Positions 17,693-25,304 of a stretch of DNA of 64,000 nucleotides are shown piece after piece. The stretch spans positions 186,001 to 250,000 of the forward strand of contig CANNGA010000005.1 of the NCBI GenBank assembly GCA_947504035.1. Direction: 5' to 3'. A program made the position numbers and the translations under genes. The notes beneath the pieces are model-generated. The model was not told the DNA's origin. It made no database searches and saw only the letters and a list, made by a program, of their open reading frames with translations. Position 1 is the first letter of the stretch. Each line of letters opens with the position of its first letter. Origin of the DNA: an uncultured Flavobacteriaceae bacterium (GTDB lineage: Bacteria; Bacteroidota; Bacteroidia; Flavobacteriales; Flavobacteriaceae).

Positions 17693-18031
17693 ATGAGCTA
17701 TAAAATTAAAAGTCGTATATGGATTGAGTCAGACAACAATGTGCTTTTAGGAGAAGGTAGAGTACACTTATTAAAAGCTATAGAGGCTACAGGTTCGCTT
17801 TCTAAAGCCGCAAAATCTTTAAACCTCTCGTATAAAAAAGCATGGCAATTGTTAGATTCTGTAAATAAATCCGCAAAAAAACCAGTAACAATAAACAGTA
17901 TTGGAGGCAAAGGTGGTGGCGGTGCACAATTAACACCCTATGGTAAATCTTTAATTTCTGCTTTTGATGTTATTAATAAAAATTGTTGGGCGTTTTTAGA
18001 CGAACAATTGGCTAAGATTGAAGTGCTTTAG
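17693..18031 (+). CDS. ModE-like winged-helix regulator (no molybdate-binding domain)
   Basis: 112 aa forming one LysR/ModE N-terminal winged HTH: GEGRVHLLKAIEATGSLSKAAKSLNLSYKKAWQLLDSVN, then the Gly-rich wing GGKGGGGAQLTPYG, which is diagnostic of ModE. The TOBE/molbindin domain of full ModE is missing, as in many bacteria. It follows moeA by 10 bp and likely regulates molybdenum genes. Confidence 0.88.
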   Translation: MSYKIKSRIWIESDNNVLLGEGRVHLLKAIEATGSLSKAAKSLNLSYKKAWQLLDSVNKSAKKPVTINSIGGKGGGGAQLTPYGKSLISAFDVINKNCWAFLDEQLAKIEVL

Positions 18032-18105
18032 ACGTGCCTGAAGCCTACTAAAATTGGCTAGAAATGATACTAAAAAAACATATGCTAACTTTTTAACTTT
18101 ATAAA

Positions 18106-18206
18106 ATGCCTAAAGTTGTGAGTACTTAAAGTGTGCTAAAGTTGTACTGAAATAACAATAATGAAAACAAATACTAACTTTTAATTTTAAATACTCTAGA
18201 CACTTA
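18106..18206. repeat. Hairpin-forming repeat, copy 1 (before the four-helix-bundle gene)
   Basis: A roughly 100-bp unit. The left arm starts GCCTAAAGTTGTGAGTACTT and the right arm ends ACTCTAGACACTT, so the two can fold back on each other. The middle reads GAAATAACAATAATGAAAAC. Two further copies lie after the gene (18604, 18719), and a partial right arm lies just before this copy (18083-18105). Confidence 0.75.
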
Positions 18207-18219
18207 TAACTTTATAAAA

Positions 18220-18573
18220 ATGAATAATAAAACGTTTGCAAGACAATTAGAACAAAGAACACGACAGTTTGGAATAACTATTCTCAAATTATCAAGTTCT
18301 CTTCCAAATACAGTTGAAGCAAGGGTTATAAAAAATCAAATCACTAAATCTGGCACTAGTATTGGAGCGAATTATAGAGAAGCCAATAGATCTAGAAGCA
18401 AAAAAGATTTTAAAAATAAAATTAAAATTTCTGAAAGTGAAGCCAGTGAAACAGAATATTGGATTGAAATAATTAATGATATGAATTGGATTGCAAAAGA
18501 AAAACTAAAACCTGTTTTTAAAGAAACTAGAGAGCTTTTAGCTCTTTTTACTTCTATAGCAAATAAGCTTTGA
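18220..18573 (+). CDS. Four-helix-bundle protein (S23/avd-like family)
   Basis: 117 aa with the family pattern: FARQLEQRTRQFGITILKL, then IKNQITKSGTSIGANYREANRSRS and FKNKIKISESEASETEYWIEI. This family is known from intervening sequences in 23S rRNA genes and from diversity-generating retroelement accessory proteins. It is flanked by three copies of a 100-bp hairpin repeat and interrupts the molybdenum-cofactor gene series, so it looks like an inserted cassette. Function unknown; no partner gene is present. Confidence 0.85.
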   Translation: MNNKTFARQLEQRTRQFGITILKLSSSLPNTVEARVIKNQITKSGTSIGANYREANRSRSKKDFKNKIKISESEASETEYWIEIINDMNWIAKEKLKPVFKETRELLALFTSIANKL

Positions 18574-18603
18574 TAAATACGATAACTTTTAAATTTACAT
18601 AAA

Positions 18604-18705
18604 AAGTGCCTAAAGTTGTGAGTACTTAATGTGTGCTAAAGTTAAACAGAAATAACAATAATGAAAACGAATACTAACTTTTAACTTTAAATACTCTAGG
18701 CACTT
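18604..18705. repeat. Hairpin-forming repeat, copy 2
   Basis: Ends are AAGTGCCTA and TAGGCACTT (perfect 9-bp inverted ends); internally GAGTACTTAAAGT-like and ACTTTAAATACTC pair with one or two mismatches. The next copy starts 14 bp after it, so copies 2 and 3 are a direct tandem. Confidence 0.8.
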
Positions 18706-18718
18706 ATAACTTTATAAA

Positions 18719-18818
18719 ATGCCTAAAGTTCTAAGTACTTAAAGTGTGCTAAAGTTGAACAGAAATAACAATAATGAAAACGAATACTAACTTTTAATTT
18801 TAAATACTCTAGACACTT
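18719..18818. repeat. Hairpin-forming repeat, copy 3 (before the TauE/SafE gene)
   Basis: Nearly identical to copies 1 and 2, starting TGCCTAAAGTTCTAAGTACTT and ending CTCTAGACACTT. It ends about 46 bp before the TauE/SafE start codon, so it may form part of that gene's leader. Confidence 0.78.
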
Positions 18819-18864
18819 ATAACTTTATAAAAATGCAAAAACTAAAAACAAGCATCTAAATTTA

Positions 18865-19605
18865 ATGTTACAAATAGAAAACACATACCTTTTCTTAACG
18901 ATACTCCCTATCGTAGCCTTCCTGTATTCCAGTGTAGGGCATGGTGGAGCTAGTGGTTATTTGGCATTGATGGCATTGTTTTCTTTCGTGCCAGAAACGA
19001 TGAAACCCACTGCCCTTCTGCTCAATCTGTTCGTAGCGGGTGTTTCGTTTTATTACTACTACAAAGTAGGTCATTTTAACAAGCGGCTTTTTTTAGTCTT
19101 TGCCCTAGCTTCTATTCCTTTAGCCTATTTAGGCGGTACAATCACCATTGATGCATCGGTTTATAAAAAAATATTAGCTGTATTACTCATTTTTGCCATT
19201 CTTAAAATGCTTAATGTTTTTGGAAAAGAAAGTGACAACACGACTTCTGTTAAAATTTGGCAAGGCCTTATTACAGGTGGACTTATAGGCTTTTTCTCAG
19301 GGCTTATAGGTATTGGTGGTGGTATTATTTTAACACCACTAATCTTACTCTTCCATTGGGGAAATATGAAAGAAGCTGCAGCTGTATCTGCCCTATTTAT
19401 ATGGGTTAACTCTGCCGCAGGACTCATTGGACAATTGCAAACAGGTATTACAATAGCACCTGCTGCTTTTTTGCTTGTAGCTATTGCCTTAATTGGTGGT
19501 ATTCTAGGAGGCTTTTACGGTAGTAAGCGTTTTCAAAATAAAGGATTACGCTATATATTGGCTTTTGTACTTTTAATAGCCTGTGCTAAATTAATATTGA
19601 CTTAA
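18865..19605 (+). CDS. TauE/SafE family membrane exporter
   Basis: 246 aa with about seven to eight membrane helices and the two internal repeat signatures of the family: SSVGHGGASGYLALMALF near the N-terminus and FFSGLIGIGGGIILTPLIL in the middle. The family moves sulfite, sulfonates or other small anions across the inner membrane. Its stop codon is directly followed by the mobA start, so it belongs to the molybdenum-cofactor operon; a role in molybdate or sulfur-anion movement is plausible but not shown. Confidence 0.88.
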   Translation: MLQIENTYLFLTILPIVAFLYSSVGHGGASGYLALMALFSFVPETMKPTALLLNLFVAGVSFYYYYKVGHFNKRLFLVFALASIPLAYLGGTITIDASVYKKILAVLLIFAILKMLNVFGKESDNTTSVKIWQGLITGGLIGFFSGLIGIGGGIILTPLILLFHWGNMKEAAAVSALFIWVNSAAGLIGQLQTGITIAPAAFLLVAIALIGGILGGFYGSKRFQNKGLRYILAFVLLIACAKLILT

Positions 19606-20190
19606 ATGATAACACCGCAACACATAACAGGAATTATACTCGCTGGAGGTAAAAGCTCTAGAATGGGTACAGACAAAGGCTTTTTAAAATACAACGGTAA
19701 AACATTCGTGCAATATAGCATTGATGCTTTACACCCTTTAGTTTCTGAAATCTTAATTGTATCCGATCACACCGCATACGATAGCTTGGGGTATAAACGC
19801 ATAACCGATATTGTAAAAACAGCAGGCCCCATTTCTGGTATCTGTTCGGGGTTACAAGCCTCTAAAACAGCCTATAATCTAATATTAAGCTGTGATATTC
19901 CTCTAATTTCGACAACGCTATTAGAACAACTCATCCAAGCGCAAGATGGCAATTATGATATTGTACAAGCCGAAAGTGACGGTAAATCCATGCCGCTTAT
20001 TGCTTTATACAAAACACATGTAAAAACAATATTTCGCAACCTTTTACAAACTGGCGAACGGCGCTTACGAATAGCAGTAAAAGCATGTACACATAAAAAT
20101 ATGGTTTTAGATCCTGCTCATAAAAATGCCACTGCAAATATGAATACTAAAGACGACCTTAAATACATACAAGATGCTTATAACGATTAA
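19606..20190 (+). CDS. mobA: Molybdenum cofactor guanylyltransferase MobA
   Basis: 194 aa with the nucleotidyltransferase motif ITGIILAGGKSSRMGTDKG at the N-terminus and LSCDIPLI in the middle, both typical of MobA. It attaches GMP to Mo-molybdopterin to make the bis-MGD cofactor used by the NasC-type reductase encoded at 36-40 kb. The 3' end overlaps moaD by 17 bp. Confidence 0.93.
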   Translation: MITPQHITGIILAGGKSSRMGTDKGFLKYNGKTFVQYSIDALHPLVSEILIVSDHTAYDSLGYKRITDIVKTAGPISGICSGLQASKTAYNLILSCDIPLISTTLLEQLIQAQDGNYDIVQAESDGKSMPLIALYKTHVKTIFRNLLQTGERRLRIAVKACTHKNMVLDPAHKNATANMNTKDDLKYIQDAYND

Positions 20191-20407
20191 ATATTTTGGT
20201 CAGATAGCAGAAGCTACGCAAACCCAAGAAGAACAGTTAGACCTACCTCAGCATTCAATAGGTGACTTGCTTACGGTACTCTACTCTAAATACAGTGCCT
20301 TGCAACTCAAAGATTTTAAAATCGCTCAAAATCAAAAATTAGTTGGGCTAGACACACTACTCACAGGGGAAGATATTGCCTTATTACCTCCATTTTCTGG
20401 TGGTTGA
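20174..20407 (+). CDS. moaD: Molybdopterin synthase sulfur carrier subunit MoaD
   Basis: 77 aa with a ubiquitin-like fold pattern and the diagnostic C-terminus LLPPFSGG; the final Gly-Gly is thiocarboxylated to donate sulfur. It overlaps mobA and precedes its partner moaE by 62 bp. Confidence 0.95.
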   Translation: MLITIKYFGQIAEATQTQEEQLDLPQHSIGDLLTVLYSKYSALQLKDFKIAQNQKLVGLDTLLTGEDIALLPPFSGG

Positions 20408-20469
20408 TCGCTTTGTTTAACGAAATCTCATTTATAACTAAATATATACCGCAATTATAATACCGCATC

Positions 20470-20913
20470 ATGACAGATAAAAAACCCAAAAACGTATTCC
20501 AAGACGGTGCCATAAGCTCCGAATTTATTGGTAATTCTATTTATAAACACCAGACTAAAACCAGTATAGGTGCCCATAATATATTCTTAGGACAAGTACG
20601 TGCAGATGTTATTGAAGGCAAAACCGTAGCCGCTATAGAATATACCGCTTATGAAGCTATGGCCAATACTAAGTTTCATGACATTAGAGAAACTGCTTTC
20701 GAAAAATTTGAACTTACCTGTATGCATATTTATCACAGTTTAGGGACGGTTAAGGCAGGAGAAATATGTCTTTTTGTTTTTGTGTCCTCGCCACGTCGCA
20801 AAGTTGTTTTTGAAGCCTTAGAGTTTATCGTTGAAGCCATAAAAGCAGACGTCCCTGTATTTGGCAAAGAGATTTTTGAAGATGAAAGCCATCAGTGGAA
20901 AGTTAATTCGTAA
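20470..20913 (+). CDS. moaE: Molybdopterin synthase catalytic subunit MoaE
   Basis: 147 aa. Family motifs include GAHNIFLGQVRAD, a YTAYEAMANTKF segment, HSLGTVKAGEICLFVFVSS and the C-terminal PVFGKEIFEDESHQWKVNS. It converts cyclic pyranopterin monophosphate to molybdopterin with MoaD as the sulfur donor. Length is normal. Confidence 0.95.
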   Translation: MTDKKPKNVFQDGAISSEFIGNSIYKHQTKTSIGAHNIFLGQVRADVIEGKTVAAIEYTAYEAMANTKFHDIRETAFEKFELTCMHIYHSLGTVKAGEICLFVFVSSPRRKVVFEALEFIVEAIKADVPVFGKEIFEDESHQWKVNS

Positions 20914-20924
20914 ATGTTGATGCA

Positions 20925-20965
20925 TTTATATGTTGAAGTGTTGATACGTTGAAATGCTGAATTGT
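20925..20965. repeat. Left inverted repeat flanking the broken four-helix-bundle gene
   Basis: 41 bp, with core TATGTTGAAGTGTTGATACG. It matches the reverse complement of 21362-21402 with few mismatches. Together the two enclose the broken gene at 20987-21361. Confidence 0.65.
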
Positions 20966-20986
20966 ATAATTATTAAAGACTAGATC

Positions 20987-21361
20987 ATGGCATATACATT
21001 TTCATTTGAAAAATTGAAGGTTTGGATTGATTCAAAAGAACTCATTAAAGCAATTTATTTGATTACTAAAGAATTTCCTAGTGAAGAAAAATTTGGATTA
21101 ACAAATCAGTTAAGACGAGCCTCAATATCTGTAGCCTCTAACTTAGCGGAAGGAACCTCAAGAGAAACTCATAAAGATAAAGCCCGTTTTACAACTATAG
21201 CTTATAGCTCCTTAATGTAAGTTCTAAATCAACTCATTATTGCTAAAGAACTAGGATTTATAGATGCTGTTAATTACCAATCACTTCGAAAAACTATTGA
21301 AAAAATAACAAATAAGCTTAATGCCCTAAGAAAAGCACAATTAAAACAATATAACACATAA
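20987..21361 (+). pseudogene. Four-helix-bundle protein, broken by a nonsense codon
   Basis: The frame reads FSFEKLKVWIDSKELIKAIY, then LTNQLRRASISVASNLAEGTS and ends SLM followed by TAA at 21218. The same frame continues past the stop with VLNQLIIAKELGFIDAVNYQ and LRKTIEKITNKLNAL to a second TAA at 21361. This is exactly the missing second half of the family, so a single GAA to TAA change at the usual Glu explains the break. It belongs to the same family as the intact gene at 18220 but is a different subtype. It sits between inverted repeats inside the moa cluster. Confidence 0.88.
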
Positions 21362-21402
21362 ACAATTAAACAAATCAACGATCAAACACTTCAACACATA
21401 AA
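21362..21402. repeat. Right inverted repeat flanking the broken four-helix-bundle gene
   Basis: Contains ATCAAACACTTCAACACATA, the inverse of the repeat at 20925-20965. It runs up to 6 bp before the moaCB start codon. Confidence 0.65.
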
Positions 21403-21408
21403 CACACA

Positions 21409-22320
21409 ATGGTAGACATCACACATAAAGGCACCACATTAAGAACCGCAGTCGCACAAGCTGTAGTTAAAGTAAGCACTCTAGAAACTATTACCGCTAT
21501 TAAAAACGATACCGTTCCTAAAGGCAATGTATTAGCGATGAGTAAAGCCGCAGGCTTATTAGGTGTGAAACGCACTCCAGATATTCTTCCAGATTGCCAC
21601 CCCTTACCTATTGAATATACAGGCATTGCATACAGTTTTGATGGTTTAAACATCACCATAGAATTTACTGTAAAAACAATCTATAAAACAGGAGTTGAAG
21701 TAGAAGCCATGCATGGCGCTAGTGTTGTAGCTTTAAACATGTATGACATGCTAAAGCCAATAGATAAGGGCATCGAAATACAGGCTATAAAATTGATACA
21801 CAAAAAAGGGGGGAAATCTGATTTTAAAGATAATTTCAGAAAAGATTTAACGGCTGCTGTTGTTGTGTGTAGCGATACCATATCTGCTGGACATAAAGAA
21901 GATAAAGCCGGAAAAGCTATTATTAGCAAATTAGAAGATTGCAATGTAAAGATTACTGAATATGTGATCATTCCAGACGAAATTGAAGACATTCAACAGA
22001 AAGTAAAAATCTATGCAGATCAAGGGACAGATCTTGTGATTTATACGGGAGGAACAGGATTATCAGGAAGAGATGTTACTCCAGAAGCCTTATTACCTAT
22101 ACTAGACAGACGCATTCCTGGTATTGAGGAAACCATTAGAGCTTACGGCCAAGAACGCATGCCTTTTGCGATGCTCTCGCGAAGTATAGCAGGCACAATA
22201 AATAACACTCTTGTTTTGGCCTTACCGGGGTCTACAAATGGTGCTAAAGAATCCATGGATGCCATTTTCCCCGCAGTATTGCATAGTTTTAGAATTTTAA
22301 AAGGGGTTAGACATGATTAA
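21409..22320 (+). CDS. Bifunctional MoaC-MogA/MoaB fusion for molybdenum cofactor synthesis
   Basis: 303 aa with two domains. Residues 1-140 are MoaC (MVDITHKGTTLRTAVA, LPDCHPLPIEYTGI, MHGASVVALNMYDM), which helps make cyclic pyranopterin monophosphate. Residues 148-303 are MogA/MoaB-like (VVVCSDTISAGHKEDKAG, VIYTGGTGLSGRDVTPEAL, LALPGSTNGAKESMDAIFP), which adenylylates molybdopterin before MoeA acts. The fusion joins an early and a late step, as in other Bacteroidota MoaCB proteins. Confidence 0.93.
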   Translation: MVDITHKGTTLRTAVAQAVVKVSTLETITAIKNDTVPKGNVLAMSKAAGLLGVKRTPDILPDCHPLPIEYTGIAYSFDGLNITIEFTVKTIYKTGVEVEAMHGASVVALNMYDMLKPIDKGIEIQAIKLIHKKGGKSDFKDNFRKDLTAAVVVCSDTISAGHKEDKAGKAIISKLEDCNVKITEYVIIPDEIEDIQQKVKIYADQGTDLVIYTGGTGLSGRDVTPEALLPILDRRIPGIEETIRAYGQERMPFAMLSRSIAGTINNTLVLALPGSTNGAKESMDAIFPAVLHSFRILKGVRHD

Positions 22321-22483
22321 TATTGAATCGAAAAGGTGTTTAAGCATTGATTTTAATGGATTATAAAACAAATTAAGTAAACCTATAACCAATTCAACAC
22401 ATCAACGCTTACACCTTTAAACGTTTCAACGATTAAACCAGTTAAACCAAAGAAAACAGTTCAACGCTCAAAACAGTTCAACA
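22321..22483. repeat. Orphan inverted repeat before moaA
   Basis: AAGGTGTTTAAGCATTGA (22333-22350) pairs with TCAACGCTTACACCTT (22402-22417). Several TTCAAC/TTAAACC words follow (22421-22480), like those around the broken four-helix-bundle gene. No gene lies between the arms; this may be a decayed cassette. Confidence 0.5.
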
Positions 22484-23491
22484 ATGAATGACACCAAAAA
22501 CATATTACAAGATTTACACGGTAGAGCCCACGCCTACTTACGCATTTCATTAATAGAGCGCTGTAATCTGCGTTGCACCTATTGCATGCCTGCAGAAGGG
22601 GTTAAATTGTCTCCTAAAACCCATTTAATGACCTATGAGGAGATCTATAACATTGCAAAAACGTTTGTGGATCATGGAGTTACTAAAATTCGCCTTACAG
22701 GAGGAGAGCCTTTAATACGCAAAGACATCCCTATCATTTTAGAAAAACTAGCTACGCTTCCTGTAGAACTGTCAATCACGTCTAATGCGGTTATTATCGA
22801 TAAGTTTATAGATATTTTACAAACCCATGGAGTCCAAAAAATTAATGTTAGCTTAGATTCCTTAGATGCTTCTAAATTCAAACACATTACCAGACGTCAT
22901 GAATTTAAAAAGGTCTATGCCAATATCTTGTTACTAGTCGCTAAAGGATTTACGGTAAAAGTAAATGTAGTTTTAATAAAAGGTTTTAATGACAATGAAA
23001 TTATTGACTTTATAAACTTTACTAAAGATTTACCAATCACTGTGCGTTTTATAGAGTTCATGCCTTTCGATGGTAATAAGTGGGATATGCGTAAAACCGT
23101 TTCATATGCAGATGTATTAACGCATGTCAATGCAGCATTTCCTAAGGAAAACGTTATACGCTTAAAAGACGCGCCTAACGATACCTCTAAAAACTATACG
23201 ATAGCAGGTTATAAAGGTACGTTTGCAATTATTAGTTCTGTCACTAACCCATTTTGTGATTCTTGTAATAGATTGCGTTTAACTGCTAATGGTCAACTTA
23301 AAAATTGCTTATTTTCTGCTACAGAAGCAGATCTGTTAACCACACTTCGTGAGGGTAAATCCATTACACCTATCATCCAAAAAGCTGTACAAGCCAAATT
23401 TAAAGTAAGAGGTGGTATGGATACTTTAAAAAAGCTTCAGGAACCTAAATTACATAGCAATAACAGAAGTATGATTACCATTGGTGGTTAA
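22484..23491 (+). CDS. moaA: GTP 3',8-cyclase MoaA
   Basis: 335 aa radical-SAM enzyme. The SAM-binding cluster motif is CNLRCTYC, followed by the GGEP motif (RLTGGEPLIRKDI). The C-terminal second 4Fe-4S cluster uses CDSCNRLRLTANGQLKNC. It ends with a glycine-rich tail (RSMITIGG); the terminal GG is essential in MoaA. It performs the first step of molybdopterin synthesis and is the last gene of this cluster. Confidence 0.96.
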   Translation: MNDTKNILQDLHGRAHAYLRISLIERCNLRCTYCMPAEGVKLSPKTHLMTYEEIYNIAKTFVDHGVTKIRLTGGEPLIRKDIPIILEKLATLPVELSITSNAVIIDKFIDILQTHGVQKINVSLDSLDASKFKHITRRHEFKKVYANILLLVAKGFTVKVNVVLIKGFNDNEIIDFINFTKDLPITVRFIEFMPFDGNKWDMRKTVSYADVLTHVNAAFPKENVIRLKDAPNDTSKNYTIAGYKGTFAIISSVTNPFCDSCNRLRLTANGQLKNCLFSATEADLLTTLREGKSITPIIQKAVQAKFKVRGGMDTLKKLQEPKLHSNNRSMITIGG

Positions 23492-23587
23492 ACTCAAAAC
23501 AACAACTGATTGCTTATTGTAAAACAATCAGTTGAGGCTTTGGTTTAAATGAATAACTAGAATAAACAGTTTATTCTACGTTGGGTA

Positions 23588-24856
23588 TTATTTATTCCAA
23601 TACACAGACGTTTGTCCATATTGAAAGTGAATAGGATTGTGCCCTGGATCATTCTTAAACATGTAAAGTTCTGTAGGTGGTTTTTGGAATAACATGATGA
23701 TGTCTGAGCCTCCAAATTTAAATTTTCCAAATTCTTGTCCTTTTACAACACGCTTTCCTTGAAGTTCTGTATACATATCTACGCCAGATACCTGACACAT
23801 GCCTATTGGTAAAATAGCAACTTTACCAACTACAGGCCCTGCATCTATAATCACTAAACCACGTGCCTGCGTAAACTCATATCCGTTTTCTGCACCATCT
23901 GGAGCATCCCATTGCCCCTCTCCTTTTTTTAATTCAACATTAAGATACACCTTACCTTCAATAGGTATGATTTCTAAAATAGCGCCACTAACTGGCGTAT
24001 GAAAACGGTGGTAATCGAACGGACTTAAAAAATAATGTACAAACGTTCCTCCATAAAAATCTTCTGCATACTTGCTGTATTGTAAAAGTTCATCTACTGT
24101 TCCAATACTATGGGTATGCTTTAAGGTCATTTTTGTCTTAGCACCTGTTTCATCTATAACCTGCCCTGTCTTATCAATAGCGTAATTGGCCTTATAGGTA
24201 CAATCTGCTGGCGAAACAATAGTTTCATTATTATCTGGATCTGCTATAGGACGCAACGGGCTAATACCAGTCTTTGGGTCTGCACCATTAAACTCCCTAT
24301 AAAAAAACTGATTAAATGTTTTCCAAGTGCTTTCATGCGCCGCATATAATGAAAAATTGTACATCACATCGGCTTTAAACGATGCTAGACTCTCTTCTGT
24401 TAAAGACGCTTCAGTATCCAAAAATACTCCCCAAGAATTGGCAAAATCTACCAACCAATCTGAAAACACCTCAAAGCTTTGCAAGGTTTTATCTGTGCCT
24501 GGGATGTTTTGATCAATTAACCAATACGATTGGCATAAAAGGTCATAGACTTTTTGATTGTAACCGTTTTTAGTCCCATCGCTTTTCCAAGCGTTAGGGA
24601 AATTAGGAGCGTTACTTTCATTAGGTATCAACCGCACATAAATATCTATATAATCTAAATATGCATCTGCCGTTGTAGGCCAACCATTGCATTGAAATAC
24701 ATGGTCTATAGCATGATATAATTCAGCATTTAAATATTTTTTTGCTTGGGTAACAGCTGCTTTTAAAGTGCTTTCTAATGCTGTTTTTAACTCTGGACTT
24801 TGAGCTAAAATCGTTTTAAGTTTTTCTACTACTGGTGCTTGAGCTTGCGCTATCAT
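23588..24856 (-). CDS. Phosphatidylserine decarboxylase family protein with N-terminal PSDC domain
   Basis: 422 aa. Residues about 1-130 match the helper domain found before some atypical decarboxylases. The rest is the decarboxylase: FNQFFYREFN, SPADCTYKANY, the catalytic His region YFLSPFDYHRFHTPVSG, and near the C-terminus FKFGGSDIIMLF. The GGS is the self-cleavage site, where Ser becomes the pyruvoyl group (LGST in classical Psd). No signal peptide is seen. Substrate uncertain; it may act on phosphatidylserine or another amino acid derivative. It stands alone on the minus strand. Confidence 0.85.
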   Translation of the reverse strand: MIAQAQAPVVEKLKTILAQSPELKTALESTLKAAVTQAKKYLNAELYHAIDHVFQCNGWPTTADAYLDYIDIYVRLIPNESNAPNFPNAWKSDGTKNGYNQKVYDLLCQSYWLIDQNIPGTDKTLQSFEVFSDWLVDFANSWGVFLDTEASLTEESLASFKADVMYNFSLYAAHESTWKTFNQFFYREFNGADPKTGISPLRPIADPDNNETIVSPADCTYKANYAIDKTGQVIDETGAKTKMTLKHTHSIGTVDELLQYSKYAEDFYGGTFVHYFLSPFDYHRFHTPVSGAILEIIPIEGKVYLNVELKKGEGQWDAPDGAENGYEFTQARGLVIIDAGPVVGKVAILPIGMCQVSGVDMYTELQGKRVVKGQEFGKFKFGGSDIIMLFQKPPTELYMFKNDPGHNPIHFQYGQTSVYWNK

Positions 24857-25247
24857 ACAGTATTTTTTTTTGTTTTCCTACTCTATTTCAATGGGCTTTT
24901 CAGAATCCCCCCGTCAGTTTAAACGCCCGATAGAACAGTTCTAAACCTATTATCTAAAATTAGCCAAGCGCCACAGTAAAATGTAAGAAAATAGAATGAA
25001 ATGTGTGTTTTTAGGTACCAAAGCCCCTTTTTAAGGTACCACGAAACTTTAACGTTTAAAGCAAATTTAAACTGTTCTTCTATCAATCCACATCAAACCG
25101 TAGTCCTAAAGAGAAGTTATGTTAAGCGTTATCCTGAGCTTTAAAAATTGGAAAGTAAGCATACTTCGCGTACAAAGACGTCTAGTATATTATAAAGAGG
25201 CTTAAAAACATAACTAACAGCATTGAAGCTATGAGTAGTAAAAAAAC
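24857..25247. other. Non-coding gap between two minus-strand genes
   Basis: About 390 bp, with GGTACC words near 25014 and 25036 but no open frame or family resemblance. It presumably holds the promoter of the decarboxylase gene; no clear -7 element was identified. Confidence 0.4.
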
Positions 25248-25281
25248 AAAAGCGCCAAAACTGTAAAGGTTTTGGCGCTTT
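25248..25281 (-). terminator. Terminator of the T9SS cargo gene
   Basis: Stem AAAGCGCCAAAAC / GTTTTGGCGCTTT with a 7-base loop; on the minus strand it is followed by a T-rich tract (TTTGTTTTTTT). It lies 24 bp after the stop at 25305. Confidence 0.9.
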
Positions 25282-25304
25282 CAAACAAAGTAGGAAGCTA
25301 TTAC

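Noticed and set aside
18106-18818. The 100-bp repeats looked at first like a short CRISPR array
   Set aside because: Units are too long, two are directly adjacent with no unique spacers, and the third is separated by a protein gene; no cas genes are present.
20987-21220. The 77-residue frame at 20987 as an intact small protein
   Set aside because: The rest of the four-helix-bundle family sequence continues in frame after the stop, so it is a truncated gene.
22333-22417. Molybdenum cofactor riboswitch before moaA
   Set aside because: Only a simple inverted repeat is visible; I could not match the conserved Moco RNA core.
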